A stretch of 64,000 nucleotides of DNA from Phallusia mammillata (lineage: Eukaryota; Chordata; Ascidiacea; Phlebobranchia; Ascidiidae). Below, piece after piece: positions 1 through 13,639 of this stretch. The notes under the pieces are model-generated. The model did no database searches. It was given only the letters and a program-made list of their open reading frames with translations, and was not told the origin of the DNA. Location of the stretch: positions 2,207 to 66,206 of the forward strand of contig QLIY01000150.1 of NCBI GenBank assembly GCA_003260075.1, written 5' to 3'. The translations under genes were made by a program, and so were the position numbers. Numbering within the stretch: the first letter of the stretch is position 1; every line of letters starts with the position of its first letter.

Positions 1-1512
1 TTGTTTTCGTTCTTTTTCGTTGTGGCACCTTAATTACGTTTTTGTGTTGTGGCACCCTCGCTGCTTCCCCTTAGGGGTGATTGGTTTGCAAGGGGTTGAT
101 TGCGCCGGAATGTGCCTTCTTGTTCCACATGCCTTAAATAGCGCGTCGCTAGTCGTTGATATGGCTTTTCTTTGGGTGCTGTGAAACGTGTTGGTGTTGG
201 TGGTGGGTTGCCACATGCCCGGTGTAACTTTGTTTTTACTTTGTTTTACATATAAGTCGCGCCCATAAGCTAAACCAGTGTGAGGGAGTATAGTTGGCTT
301 TAGTGGTGAGCCGTGATTGCAGGGTTCTGGACCTGTTACAAATTAAGTAAGCAGGCTTGGTGCATAACATCGATTTATCAGGCCTGCCGAAATAATTCGG
401 TAACAGGAGCAACCAATTTCTCACAGAAAGCTTTGCAAATTTGTGTTTTTTTTAGATTGTCTTCTCTTATGTCGTTGTTTGCCTCTTCCAGTTTCCGTTG
501 GTCAAAACAACATGAGGGCTTGTGACTTTTTGTCTACGGTTCAATTTTGGGCTAGTCCAACTTGACCTGCTAATTGGTAGCAACCTAATAAAAGACCAAT
601 AAGTTAACCAGGCTCCTTGAAAATACAAAAGTGTGCTGGTATCTTTTTTATAATATTTTTAAATGTTCAACTTTAATATTCATGGACCCCTCTTTAAACT
701 CTAATGAGCCCGGTACGATGCATTGGTTACACCGCCACCTGGTGGAAACTGCTGGTAGCTATTAGGAGAAAGTATACCTAAATTTGATGAAAAAACAACT
801 AATCCCACTGTCTTTGGGTGAATGAAAAATTAAAGTAAAAGTTATTTTTGTATTTTAGGTTCTTGCTCAAGTGGACGAAACTTATGACTTTGAATTGCAG
901 ACTTGGGCCATATTCCTTCAACATTTTTTAACATGCTCCTCACCACCAGTTTTTAAATAGGAAGCCTTTTTGCCTACCAACGTAATTTTATGTACTTCAA
1001 TGCCAAGGTAGGGTTAGGCATAGTAACACTCTTTCCAAGATCACTCTTTATTTGCGTTTACAATCAGTTTTTTGAAAAGGAAAAGGTGCATGCTACAAGT
1101 AAAAGAAAACTAATTTGTAACCTCACATGGCGCAAAATCGAAACTATTAACAATTGCTTTCTTTTAGGATTTTGTTACGGGATTAGCAATGCCTGGAGTT
1201 CATATTTCAAACAGTATCGGGATAAGAGCCTAGCGCCCAAGTTTAGAATTCCGTTTATACAGTATTAGTATGCTTCAAAGCGACATCTAATGATCGTAAG
1301 AGCACATGTATAAAATAAATGCGTTGTAATGTTTGTACAATTGAACTCAAACTGGATACAAGACGTTATGTTAGCCATCAAGAATGTACACAGGGGTGTT
1401 GAAAAATCGATGAGTGCAAACTAAATGTCAATATTTGGGGAAAATGCAGCACATTGTAGTCATGCCTATGTACACATGCAAACAGATTTGCTCTGATATT
1501 AAAATATGACGT
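1..1512. other. Non-genic flank downstream of the phospholipase A2 gene
   Basis: No supportable gene. The open frames here are short, lack splice sites and resemble nothing I know. A minus-strand AATAAA (plus-strand TTTATT at 1047-1052) lies about 460 bp beyond the phospholipase stop codon and could be its poly(A) signal, which would give a long 3' UTR. This is a weak assignment. Confidence 0.5.
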
Positions 1513-4171
<2,659 letters not shown>

Positions 4172-5595
4172 GGTGGCCTAACAACCTTCAGAAAAAATGG
4201 ACACAATATGTTTAAAACTTTAGTTTAAATCACGCTTGATTAATGGGCTACACGCTACAAATCCTGTATTTGTGTTAACTTAGGTAGGTAACAAAGACGT
4301 TATAGTCGTACACTACAACAAATAACGTTTATGGTTTCTCATTGTAACAAAACAGGTAAAATGCTGTAAAGTAAAAATTCAAGAAGCCCCGGTCTAAATC
4401 CTGCATCTTCAAAAGTTTAACTGTTCACTATGATACTAAATTTGGCCCCACACAGAAATAAAAGCTTATTCATAACTGCTATAGGCCCAACACGACACTT
4501 TGTACAAACTATAAGCTAGCTGTGTTATTTCAACAATGCAATTCACGGAATCTATTCTAATAAAATGCGAAATCATTTCACTGGCCAGGCTTCAGGCAAA
4601 CGCAATCTGTTCCGATCACCAAATTTGTTATCTTCCTGGACAACATCAATCAAAAATAAGCAATCTACTTTAAAGTACGCAAGCCACTTACAATTAGTGA
4701 AGTTAATTGTGTTCTTTTAGAGTAGATTGCATATAGTGGATTGTTTGAATAGATTGCGTTTACATAAACCCAAGCAGATCCACCGTTCATTGCTATAAAG
4801 TTGCATCTTTTACTGCAACTTTATTTCACTTCATTAGCCAACCTGCTCAATACGCAAAAGCATCTACTGTCTACAGGAAATGATAACAGTATTAGCCTAC
4901 GTCATGTAACTTATCCTCCTATGACAACAGTCAACCATAGCATATGACGCAGTATGTTTCCGGAGCTGCATTAACAAAGAGTTATATTACAGTGGTGTTG
5001 TTCATAAACAAAGCTGCCAGAAACATACCGCACTTTTTACACTTATTTTCCTCAAAAAACAACATGATAATGGTTATTCGTCTAATGTGTGACTTGAAAA
5101 TAAAACAAGTAACGTAATCTTGTTAACGCTAATCAGACAAAACAAGACACCATTCAACGTAACTAGCACAGTAAGGTTAGGTAGCTGGTTAAGTTGGAGA
5201 AGGCTAATTTTTGGGTAGGTTTTTTCTTTCTGGCAACGAAAAATATCTTCTCAAGAAAGTTGTTAGTTTGATTTTGTTACAAATATCATAATTTTGGCAA
5301 TCGTCCTTGCTTTTTCTACAGATAGGTGTTAGTCTTGCGTATAGCATCATGTTTTACGTATCTTACTGTGGATTAAGCTCTAAGGTAGCTTTTCTTCATA
5401 TCAGTGGTTACTTTAAATCGGGTAAACTGTGCTGTGCTCCTGAGACTATTTCTTATTAAGGTTTTTTCTGGCTGTTTTCTGGCTGTAGAAGTTCTTATCC
5501 CTGTGAAATAGCTTTAGGTGATGACCAAGTATTTCGAATTGGTTAAAAAGACAATATCTGTGATATTAACTGGACAATAGCTTTTTCAACTGTAC
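4172..5595. other. Non-genic stretch between phospholipase A2 and nicolin-1
   Basis: AT-rich. It should contain the upstream region of the minus-strand phospholipase gene. No open frame with credible splice sites, no RNA gene and no repeat recognised. Confidence 0.45.
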
Positions 5596-5981
5596 TTCTA
5601 TAACTGTTTCCCTTTTCAATAAAGCAACACGAACCATCGCCCTTTTTTGAAACAAGCTCTAATATTATCAATGTACAATACAATAACCAGTTGTTACCCT
5701 AACACAAACTAATCAACAAGCTGTTCACATGATTCCCTAAAAATGCCTACCGATTTACCGGACAAGCTATTAAAGCTAAGACTTTTCCCCCCCCCCCCTT
5801 CTGGCGATAACTGTTTCCCTGTTTCAGTAAAGTCAAACAAACCATTGTACTTTTTCAAAAACAAGTTCTAAGATGATCAATGTACAATACAAAAATCAAT
5901 TGTTATCCTGACACAAAGTAATCAACAAGTTGTTCACCTGATTTTCCTAAAAATACTGATTTACCAGACAAACTAAGACTT
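5596..5981. repeat. Direct repeat around a 12-C run (gap with unmerged overlap)
   Basis: Copy A 5596-5786 and copy B 5799-5981 flank the C-run 5787-5798. This is the most divergent of the pairs, with many substitutions and small indels, but order and ends match. The landmark GATCAATGTACAATACAA-like block occurs in both. Confidence 0.8.
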
Positions 5982-6192
5982 GTGGAACTTATTTAGCCCA
6001 ACCCTCGAGACCAAATAGCTTATCTTTGTGCCTCAACGACTTCCACACCTCAATGATTTGGACGCACAAAAGAACGCGAGACAAACGACTGTGGCGTCAT
6101 AAGGGAGATTCGAGAATACAAAGCTTTTATTTGCGAACACAGCACAGTGACGACGGCAACCCGTTCTGGTTCTGGGTTGGAAAATTACTGGT

Positions 6193-6202
6193 CCCCCCCC
6201 CC
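6193..6202. other. Run of 10 C, probable gap
   Basis: No duplicated flank found. The region 6026-6233 is open in frames on both strands but shows no gene-like features. Confidence 0.65.
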
Positions 6203-6380
6203 AACGGTATAAAATTTGGCATTTGAATAGCACTCTCTAAATGTACAAAACCAATATTAAACAAAACGTTTCACTGTAAAAAAGCACATTTAAAGCACAA
6301 AAAGTTAATGACACTTTATTTATACAGTACACGGTAAAAAAGATCTAAAAAAAATAAAACTCTAACGGACGTTGTACAAC

Positions 6381-6639
6381 AACAAAACCAAAATTATGAT
6401 GGTAAATGAAACGAAGCATTTTTTGTGGGGGGACAAATGTTGTTTTACATGTTTTGTGCACTTAAACATTTTTAATGATACAACAACAAAACTCTCTAGT
6501 TAAAGCCCCCCCCCCAACAAAACCAAAATTATGATGGTAAATGAAACGAAGCATTTTTTGTGGTGGGACAAATGTTGTTTTACATGTTTTGTGCACTTAA
6601 ACAGTTTTAATGATACAACAACAAAACTCTCTAGTTAAA
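6381..6639. repeat. Direct repeat around a 10-C run
   Basis: Copy A 6381-6505 and copy B 6516-6639, almost identical (for example GTGGGGGGAC versus GTGGTGGGAC, and ACATTTTT versus ACAGTTTT). It lies just downstream of the nicolin-1 stop. A minus-strand AATAAA (plus-strand TTTATT near 6316) beyond it may be the nicolin-1 poly(A) signal. Confidence 0.85.
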
Positions 6640-6710
6640 AAGGATATTTCCAACCCAAAATTAATTGAAACTAGTTAAAAATGTGAACAAAATCCAATTT
6701 TGTTGCTCTA

Positions 6711-7709
6711 TCAAGTATACGACAGTAAATTGATTTCATATGACCCATCTATGTCGAATCTTCCAAGTTCAACATTTGGGGCAGATAGAACAGTTTTTTC
6801 AGCAAGTTGAAGAATTTCTTGCATTTTTTCTGAAACCTGCTCAGTGTCTGGAAGCCCTTTCAATTCTGCCTGATCCCTTGGTTTCATCTCACTTGCTGAC
6901 AAGTTTTCCACACTTTCAAGCCATCTGGTACATAGATTTAAGATGACAAATTTAGTACAGTTACATAGTTAGTTTCACTCAGACAATACAAAAAAACTTG
7001 AAACAAATTTTTACACATATGACTCAAATGTAAATAAAAAAGTAACATACTTTGGATTTTCATTTGTTGGGTCCTTTGTTTTCTTAGCATGGACATATAT
7101 TTCTTCCAAAGTAAAAGTTTTCCAGTTTGGAGAGGGCTGTCGCAGGATAAATCGTAAGGCACAAACTTCATTTGGTTGTTTGCAAAAATCCGATGACATC
7201 AAATGGAAATAGCTCTAAAATATGTTACTAAATAATATAGGCATTCTTGCAAAGTGATTTCATAATGTATTGTAACTCTAGCTATTAGCTTTAAAAGCAA
7301 TCTTATTTTTGATGTTAACATCTACTTTCTATTTGGCTTTTGTGCACTTTACATACTTGACTGCCTGTTTCACAATGGGGCTTGGGCATCAGTTGATAGT
7401 TTTTCAGTCCAGTTACCCAAGTATGCCCTGTTTGATTTGACGCCGACTTTGCAATCTGGGCATAATATAACAGAAACTGTTAACAGTAAAACTACATGAA
7501 AGATTATTTAGCTCCAAAAATACCTTCATTTTAATGGACAAAGCAGCAGTGTAATTGTTGACAAAGCTAATTTTTTCAATATCAATTGGTCTCATGTTGG
7601 GAAACAGTATTTCAATAACACCGCAGCCAGAATGAAACATACTCTCTCCAATTGACAAATATTTGGTCGGCCTGATAGTGCATGACAATGGACTTTCAGC
7701 ATCATTCAT
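6711..7709 (-). CDS. NICN1: Nicolin-1, tubulin polyglutamylase complex subunit, complete, 4 exons
   Basis: Nicolin-1 is a known subunit of the tubulin polyglutamylase complex that adds glutamate chains to tubulin tails; it has no catalytic domain of its own. Minus-strand exons: 7524-7709, 7357-7455, 7051-7214 and 6711-6924, with GT donors (GTATTT, GTATGT, GTATGT) and AG acceptors that keep frame throughout. The product is 220 residues against 213 in human. Exon 1 has the block NNYTAALSI, exon 2 WVTGLKNYQLMP, exon 3 FILRQPSPNW (nearly identical to the vertebrate protein), and exon 4 the invariant tail GRFDIDGSYEINLLSYT. The ATG at 7709 is the first in frame; a longer frame extends upstream but only with a TTG. 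The neighbouring Cys-rich gene is on the same strand about 1.5 kb upstream, too far for a tight operon. Identification is by recall of the human protein and is strong. Confidence 0.95.
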
Positions 7710-7855
7710 TGTGACGATTTTCAATTTGTAAAAGTTGAAAGTCTAGATTTCAACTTGTAAGTTTCAAACTGTATTTTTTTAGGCCTGCTTGTTTATACAA
7801 ACTGAATCTGTAAGCAGCAACAATTGAGCTGGGAGCAACTTGGGCAGGAGCAATT

Positions 7856-8114
7856 GCAGTTCGGACACTGACAACCCGGACAAGATGAGCAACCAGAACA
7901 CTACAAAACAAACCAAAAAGTTAATGACAAAACTGATTAAAGATTTATCCCAACAGAATAAATTTATCCATTTTGTTTGTCCCCCCCCCCGCAGTTCGGA
8001 CACTGACAACCCGGACAAGATGAGCAACCAGAACACTATAAAACAAACCAAAAAGTTAATGACAAAACTGATTAAACATTCATCCCAACAGAATCAATTT
8101 ATCCATTTTGTTTG
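7856..8114. repeat. Direct repeat around a 10-C run
   Basis: Copy A 7856-7979 and copy B 7991-8114 flank the C-run 7981-7990. They differ at a few positions (ACTACAA versus ACTATAA; AAAGATTTATCC versus AAACATTCATCC). Both start at GCAGTTCGGACACTG. Confidence 0.88.
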
Positions 8115-8276
8115 AGCCTTATTTAATGTAGAAAAAAATCTTTACAATTTTTACAATACATTTTTTTGCTATTGTAAAGATGATGATTTGGCTTTTGCCT
8201 TAACCTGCAACTAATGCCAAATGACTTCAGTGCAACTAATTTTTTACTAGGAGTTTTATTAGAAAAAAAGCCTACT

Positions 8277-9102
8277 AACTTTCTGTCAAACTGGTTACAT
8301 ACAAACCTTTTGTGATAAATTGCATGCATAGCATCCAAGCAGTTAATTAAAACAACATTAGTAGCATCACACAGCTGGTGTTAGCAGCATTCCATGCAAA
8401 GCAGAAACACACACATGCATGCGAACAAGGCAAAAACCCCCCCCCCCAAAATGAGTAAAAGTTGCAGCTGTCTAATAAATGTATTCATTTATCATATAAT
8501 TTTGGAGCTTATTGGTTCTCAAGTTGCCAATAAAGCTCTTATTAATCACTACTGCATGAACCATCTCAACTTGCATCAGATTAGATGAGAGCAAGGAGAT
8601 TCAGTGCAACTAAAGCCATAAGCTCTTCTGCGTCTAAGTACAGAAAAACTATTTTCCCCCCCCCCAAAGCCTACTAACTTTCTGTCAAACTGGTTACATA
8701 CAAACCTTTTGTGGTAAATTCCATGCATAGCAACCGAGCAGCTAATTAAAACAACATTAGTAGCATCACACAGCTAGTGTTAGAGGCATTCCATGCAAAG
8801 CAAATACACACACATGCATGCAAACAAGGCAAAAAACACAACCCACTAAAAAGAATTGCACACTTGAAGAACTACAATACAAATCTTGGAAACTAAAAAT
8901 GAGTAAAAGTTGCAGCTGTCTAATAAATGTATTCATTTATCATGTAATTTTGGAGCTTATTGGTTCTCAAGTCACCAATAAGGCTCTTATTAATCACTAC
9001 TGCATGAACCATCTCAACTTGCATCCGATTAGATGAGAGCAAGGAGTTTCAGTGCAACTAAAGCCAATAGCTCTTCTGCTTCTAAGTACAAAAAAACTAC
9101 TT
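8277..9102. repeat. Direct repeat of about 400 bp around a 10-C run, with a second C-run inside one copy
   Basis: Copy A 8277-8655 and copy B 8666 to about 9102 flank the run 8656-8665. Inside copy A an 11-C run (8437-8447) replaces about 60 bases that copy B has (about 8833-8895). The rest aligns with scattered substitutions (TTGCCAATAAAG versus TCACCAATAAGG). The inner run looks like a second gap in the same contig end. Confidence 0.85.
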
Positions 9103-9247
9103 CTTCTCAAATGACAAGCTTGTAATCTACACACATTACAATGGCAGTTATTGAAATCCCTTCACTTAGGGCAACCCCACTAATGGCATTTCAAAACTGT
9201 TTCGCCGCTACAACGTCGGCATGCACCTTTGGTGGATTGGTGTAAAC

Positions 9248-12009
9248 TTATCTCTGTTCCTGGCAGCAAAAGCAGTTGTCACACTCCGGGGTCTGGCATG
9301 TGCACGTACACACAGGATTTTCGTTCTGCAATGCGGTTAGGTAGAAAGACAGCAAGAAGTTGGTTAAAAACATGCTTTTATATTGCATACCAGGTAATCA
9401 GGAAATGGCCCACAATGCAATAAAATCATGCTTACATTGCATCAGTTGTTGCAATTACATATGTGTCAGGTGTAAAAGAGGTATTGCAAAACACCAATTA
9501 AGCCCCCCCCCCTGGTTAAAAACATGCTTTTATATTGCATACCAGGTAATCAGGAAATGGACCACAATGCAATAAAATCATGCTTACATTGCATTAGTTG
9601 TTGCAATTACATATGTGTCAGGTGTAAAAGTGGTATTGCACAACACCAATTAAATACATAAAATGAAATCTGTCATATATTTGCATCAACATTTTAAGGA
9701 AAGGAAATGAAAGTGATTTGTCGTATCAACCTAACATACTAAATTACAACAAAGATTTAATGTTTGTATTTTGAAAAACATATAAACAACCTATACTAAG
9801 TAAACTGGGAACTATATATACTTTACTATTTTATAATTCTCGACTGCAGTTGTTGGAAGTGATGTGTTTTTAATCTACAAACTGGTTTCCCTAGTATTGT
9901 TAATACATCATGCAATTTTTGGAAAAATAGTTGCATCATTTAGTCTAGAAAAATAGTTATCACTTATCATTAAGGGTTTTTATACGTGTTGACAACTGTT
10001 GCTTTGCAGCAAAGGAAGATTTGATTAAAGAAGTACAACAATATACAATAAGTATGTATACAATTGCAACACTTTGACAGCAGTTCAGATATAGTACAAG
10101 GTAGCAAAACACACAAAATTGTACATATTACCTCACAACCCCCGCAACAATCACCGCCACAAGCAAGGCAGTCACCAATATCACACTTCTGAAAATTAAG
10201 ACACAAATACAAAGTTAACCAAAAAAGTTATTGAAGACAAAGGTGCAACACACCATCAGTTTTTTTGAAGTGTGTGTATCAAACCACAACACCAAAATTG
10301 GAACAGAAGCTATTTACTTGTTACTTCTAAATTTCCAGATAAGGGTTTTGTAAAAATAAACATCATTGAAAGTCTTGTTCTTAATCAGTTTTATATTAAC
10401 CTAAAACTTTTTTAGGATAATAGTTACACTTATTTGTGGTGGCAACTTTTAAACACTCACCCTTCTTGGACCACAGATTGCGTCACAACAGGATCTCAAA
10501 TCAGGAACGTTACAGTCGCAAAACTGGGCACATGCGATAAAACAATCACTGCAACCAGTTGTCTCAGTTGTTGGTCCACAACAAGAACACTCGGCACAAA
10601 ATCCCTTTTGCTAAAGAAATCAATGGCATTATTGTGTTATGATAACAAGGGCCAATTATGCTATTGTGTACTAATAAATAACATTTATATAACCAAGTAT
10701 TGCTCATCCAGCAGTTTTTATTGTAAACAATCGACATTTCGACGTCCTATACAAGACGCCTTCATCAGGATAATGACATATCTTGTATAGGACATTGAAA
10801 CGTCGATTGTTTACGATAAAAACTGCTGGATGAGCAATACTTGGTTATACATTATGCCTGGCAGCAATAGCCTATTTCAAATAACAGTTATGTTTCTTCA
10901 TATTTTATGGTTTTGTGGCATTTATTTGATCTGGAGAATAGCACCACCAATTTATCTGACATAGTATTTCTGCTTAAACAAGCACATTGTCATTTTCAAA
11001 CCAATCATGTAGAAGTAAATATGTGCTTGCTTTGTTACTGGTGACTGACCTGATTGTATAATGAGGTGACACTTGCTTTCAATGGAATAACAACTGCCTA
11101 AAAGACATTTAAAATCTAATTATTTTTTCTCAAAAACAAAAGATCTTTAAAGTCTTTAACTTAGAATTTTCTTGAAAACTTCATATGCTTGTAACTCCAA
11201 TATTATCTAAAAAAACTGTTTCATCTTGATACATGTGTTTCTTTAATGTGCCATCTTTTTACCTTTTATTACAACTTCACTAGCTTTTTTATACAACAAA
11301 AAACTACCTCATCAACACAACTTGAACAGCTGTAAATACATGAAAGACTGCAGCAATAGTAACAGCAAGTGTGAAAACATGGACTTAAACTTTCTTGCAA
11401 GCTTTCCTGAAAATACTGAACATATCATATGTAGTCTATCTAATATGTTTAGGTCTTGGCCACATGTGCATTTAAATTTTTTACGTTCAAAGTAAAGTCT
11501 TAAACTGCTAGGTTGTTGGTTACTAAATTACTTGGAAGAAAAAACATGAACATTATGCTGTATGGATCCTATACATATTTTTACTAAAAATTAAATCTAC
11601 TTTCATTCAAAAATCTCTAGTGTTGTATAGGGTATAATTCTAAAATTGTAGTATTAAGCTTTTGTGCGAAATGTAGAAGTTATGCTAATGGAACCAAAAG
11701 AGAATAATGTATTATAGAACTTTTAAGTTATCCTGCAATTGCAGTTACACAAAATAAAACTTAAAATGTTTCCATACCTTGAAACACTGGCACACAATCA
11801 CAAGAATTAAAAGCACCACCAAATATATAGCAGCTCCAATAAGAAACCAGGATTGAAGATTTAGGGTTCCACTATTTGGATTGGCAGGTGTCGTAGGAAA
11901 TACAATAGGCTAAAAACAAAAAATATGTACAATTTGAATCATATAAAAGTATATAACACTAAAAAACATTTTCACAAAAAATCATTAGTCAAATAAGACT
12001 TACAGCCAT
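9248..12009 (-). CDS. Single-pass membrane protein with a very cysteine-rich tail, 7 exons, all introns phase 0
   Basis: Assembled from splice signals on the minus strand: 12004-12048 (ATG at 12009), 11778-11909, 11308-11406, 11050-11097, 10461-10610, 10132-10188 and 9248-9325 (stop TAA). Every junction has GT-AG and every intron is phase 0. From the ATG at 12009 the product is about 189 residues. Residues 1-20 are short and Pro/Asn-rich; about 22-42 form a hydrophobic membrane segment (WFLIGAAIYLVVLLILVIV) ending in CQCFK. The remaining about 143 residues contain 33 cysteines in CC, CxC and CxxC patterns, with a hydrophilic 16-residue exon (AVVIPLKAS...) between Cys blocks. The spacing in CSDCFIAC, SCCDAIC and DCLACGGDCCGGC recalls the I-mfa (MDFI/MDFIC) domain, whose cysteines are lipidated or bind metal; this is a resemblance by eye, not a proven match. 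The exon at 12004-12048 is open for 15 codons, so a further upstream exon is possible; alternatively its acceptor is a trans-splice site. It faces CHMP6 head to head. Function unknown. Confidence 0.72.
9361..9653. repeat. Direct repeat around a 10-C run, in the last intron of the Cys-rich gene
   Basis: Copy A 9361-9501 and copy B 9513-9653 flank the run 9503-9512. Copies differ at a handful of bases (GGCCCAC versus GGACCAC; GAGGTATTGCAAA versus GTGGTATTGCACA). Confidence 0.88.
10688..10849. mobile_element. Foldback (inverted-repeat) MITE-like element in an intron
   Basis: Arms 10688-10756 and 10781-10849 are 69 bp inverted repeats with only a few mismatches (start TATAACCAAGTATTGCTC), separated by a 24-bp loop. 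It would fold into a near-perfect hairpin. It lies in the intron between the 48-bp and 150-bp exons of the Cys-rich gene. No clear target-site duplication is visible, so the transposon class is undecided. Confidence 0.75.
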
Positions 12010-12048
12010 GAAATAGTCCCAGAAAGAGTTAAAACATTGATGATAGAG

Positions 12049-12671
12049 CTGCAAAAACACCTCAATTTTCTCCAATGTTATTTGCAACAAGCTTTGTAAT
12101 GAACCGCTTCAATCAACAGAAACAAATACAAAATTAGCTTTCCTGCCAACGGAATATGCTTTAACGGAAGCGACAGTGTACCGGTCTCTTGGTGTATTTT
12201 AGGATTGTAACAAAAACAAATGTGTGCCATCTTATACTTTTAAATTGTTTAATGTAATTTAGTTACGCATATGTACGTTTATTGCAGTTTGTGTTCATAC
12301 ATAAAATAAAATGAAAAAAATTTCAAAAAATGTTTGTTGTAACCAAAGACTATTTTGTTGTAATGATTGTAATCGTTAATTTGTCCGAATAAATACAAGC
12401 AGTTTTGAAAATATATGCTAAAGATTAGTGTTCAAAAATTACAGTTTAAAAAAATCATAATCCAGTGTAAAGTTCTTGCCACAGGAGGAGCAGTTGGGCG
12501 CGACGACGTTTGGTTTTCATCGTTTTTGCGGTAAATGCGATTGTTGTGTTTATTTTTTGTGGTTATTTTATTGCCTAAACTCGCACGCAACGTAACGCAT
12601 CGCGGTCAATAGTCAATACAAAGTAACATTTTTGAGCAGTAGAATATTACAAATTACAATAATGTTGTAAC
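12049..12671. promoter_or_regulatory. Head-to-head spacer between the Cys-rich gene and CHMP6
   Basis: About 620 bp separate the two divergent gene starts, so this stretch probably holds both promoters. A slightly GC-richer patch (about 12480-12610, with GGGCGCGACGACG) contrasts with the AT-rich remainder. I see no convincing TATA box, and no element can be assigned to one gene. Confidence 0.4.
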
Positions 12672-12676
12672 TGCAG
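12672..12676 (+). promoter_or_regulatory. Splice acceptor in the CHMP6 5' leader
   Basis: TGCAG precedes a 28-base leader that ends at the CHMP6 ATG. No obvious upstream donor was found. In ascidians such an acceptor is commonly used for spliced-leader trans-splicing, but an ordinary 5' UTR intron is equally possible. Confidence 0.45.
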
Positions 12677-12704
12677 GCTGTATTACTTACTTAACTTTAA
12701 AACA

Positions 12705-13316
12705 ATGGGTGGTTTGTTTTCCAAAAAGAAACCAGTCAGTCGCATTACGGAGCAAGATCGAGCGATTTTGGAATTAAAAAAACAAAGGGATCAACTCCAA
12801 CAGTACCAAAGGAAAATCGAAATGGAGCAAGAAAAGTTACGGGATCTTGCAAAGCAGTGCCTCAAAAATGGCGAGAAAGACAAGGCAAAGTTAATCCTAA
12901 AAAAGAAGAGACGACAGGAAACTTTAATGAAACAAACGGACCAACAGATTGATAACTTGGAAGTCATGGCCAACGATATTGAGTTTGCCCAGATGGAAAT
13001 GAATGTTATGGAAGGATTAAAAACTGGCAATGAATCTCTGAAGAGCATGCATAAAATTATGTCATATGAAGATGTTGAAAAGATACTTGAAGAAACACAA
13101 GAAGGAATTGAATACCAACAAGAACTTGATGATCTTTTAGCCGGTTCCCTTACTCCAGAAGATGAATTATCTGTTCTTGCTGAGCTGGATGAACTCCTTG
13201 GAGTTACAACAGAACAAAAAGAACTTAATCTTCCAGATGTTCCAACTGCTGAACTAGAAGAACAAAAACAAAAAGAACCCAAACAAAAACAGGCAGAAAT
13301 GTTGGCTGCAAGCTGA
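12705..13316 (+). CDS. CHMP6: Charged multivesicular body protein 6 (ESCRT-III, Vps20), complete, intronless
   Basis: CHMP6/Vps20 links ESCRT-II to ESCRT-III and nucleates Snf7/CHMP4 filaments on endosomal membranes during multivesicular body formation, cytokinesis and membrane repair. The single open frame gives 203 residues (human 201). The N-terminus MGGLFSKKK carries the Gly-2 myristoylation signal and a basic patch. Residues about 15-145 are the charged helical core with coiled-coil character, including the conserved ILKKKRRQE and NDIEFAQMEMNV-type segments. LPDVPTAEL near residues 176-184 fits the MIM2 motif that binds the MIT domain of VPS4. The ATG at 12705 follows a splice acceptor by 28 bases. 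The poly(A) signal comes only 15 bases after the stop, and DSN1 begins about 320 bp downstream on the same strand, which suggests the first cistron of an operon. Lack of introns is unusual against the vertebrate gene but the frame is intact, so it is not a decayed retrocopy. Confidence 0.96.
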   Translation: MGGLFSKKKPVSRITEQDRAILELKKQRDQLQQYQRKIEMEQEKLRDLAKQCLKNGEKDKAKLILKKKRRQETLMKQTDQQIDNLEVMANDIEFAQMEMNVMEGLKTGNESLKSMHKIMSYEDVEKILEETQEGIEYQQELDDLLAGSLTPEDELSVLAELDELLGVTTEQKELNLPDVPTAELEEQKQKEPKQKQAEMLAAS

Positions 13317-13330
13317 CTTGACTTTATTAC

Positions 13331-13336
13331 AATAAA
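13331..13336 (+). terminator. CHMP6 poly(A) signal AATAAA
   Basis: It lies 15 bases after the CHMP6 stop codon, giving an unusually short 3' UTR, as seen for upstream cistrons of tunicate or nematode operons. Confidence 0.65.
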
Positions 13337-13595
13337 TTTATGTGTATTTTGTGCCATACAACTGAAACATACCCTAAAAATGATATTCCCACAAAGATCA
13401 ATATCTTTGTGAATATTCAAACATGTGTATGTAATGATATCGTATGTGAGTCTTTCCTCATAGCATTTGTATTTTGCTACCTTAAAGATTATTGTCACCC
13501 AATCTAATTGTGTTTTTTGTTGGCAAAGATAGCATTGCAGTTTTACTATTTATGTGTGTATATATATAACATAACTCACATAAATCATTTTAAAT

Positions 13596-13605
13596 TTTGT
13601 TCCAG
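13596..13605 (+). promoter_or_regulatory. Splice acceptor in front of the DSN1-like frame, candidate trans-splice site
   Basis: A T-rich tract ending TTGTTCCAG is followed by GGCTTAG. A TAG at 13610-13612 is in frame with the DSN1-like ATG, so the sequence after the acceptor is leader, not a coding continuation from CHMP6. This fits spliced-leader addition to a downstream operon gene. Confidence 0.55.
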
Positions 13606-13639
13606 GGCTTAGTTGTTGTTTGATTCAAGTTGGAAAAAG

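Larger units (their letters stand above)
7710..9247. other. Spacer between the Cys-rich membrane protein gene and nicolin-1, mostly duplicated contig ends
   Basis: Two gap-flanking duplications fill most of this stretch (7856-8114 and 8277-9102). It should also hold the nicolin-1 promoter just above 7709 and the 3' UTR of the Cys-rich gene just below 9248. No further gene is seen. Confidence 0.5.

Noticed and set aside
8394..9036. Two similar frames (MSKSCSCLINVFIYH...) as a duplicated gene pair
   Set aside because: They are the same locus seen twice across a gap-flanking duplication; no splice sites or family match.
12791..13498. 235-residue minus-strand frame opposite CHMP6
   Set aside because: Shadow of the CHMP6 coding sequence; Ser/Cys-rich as antisense frames often are.
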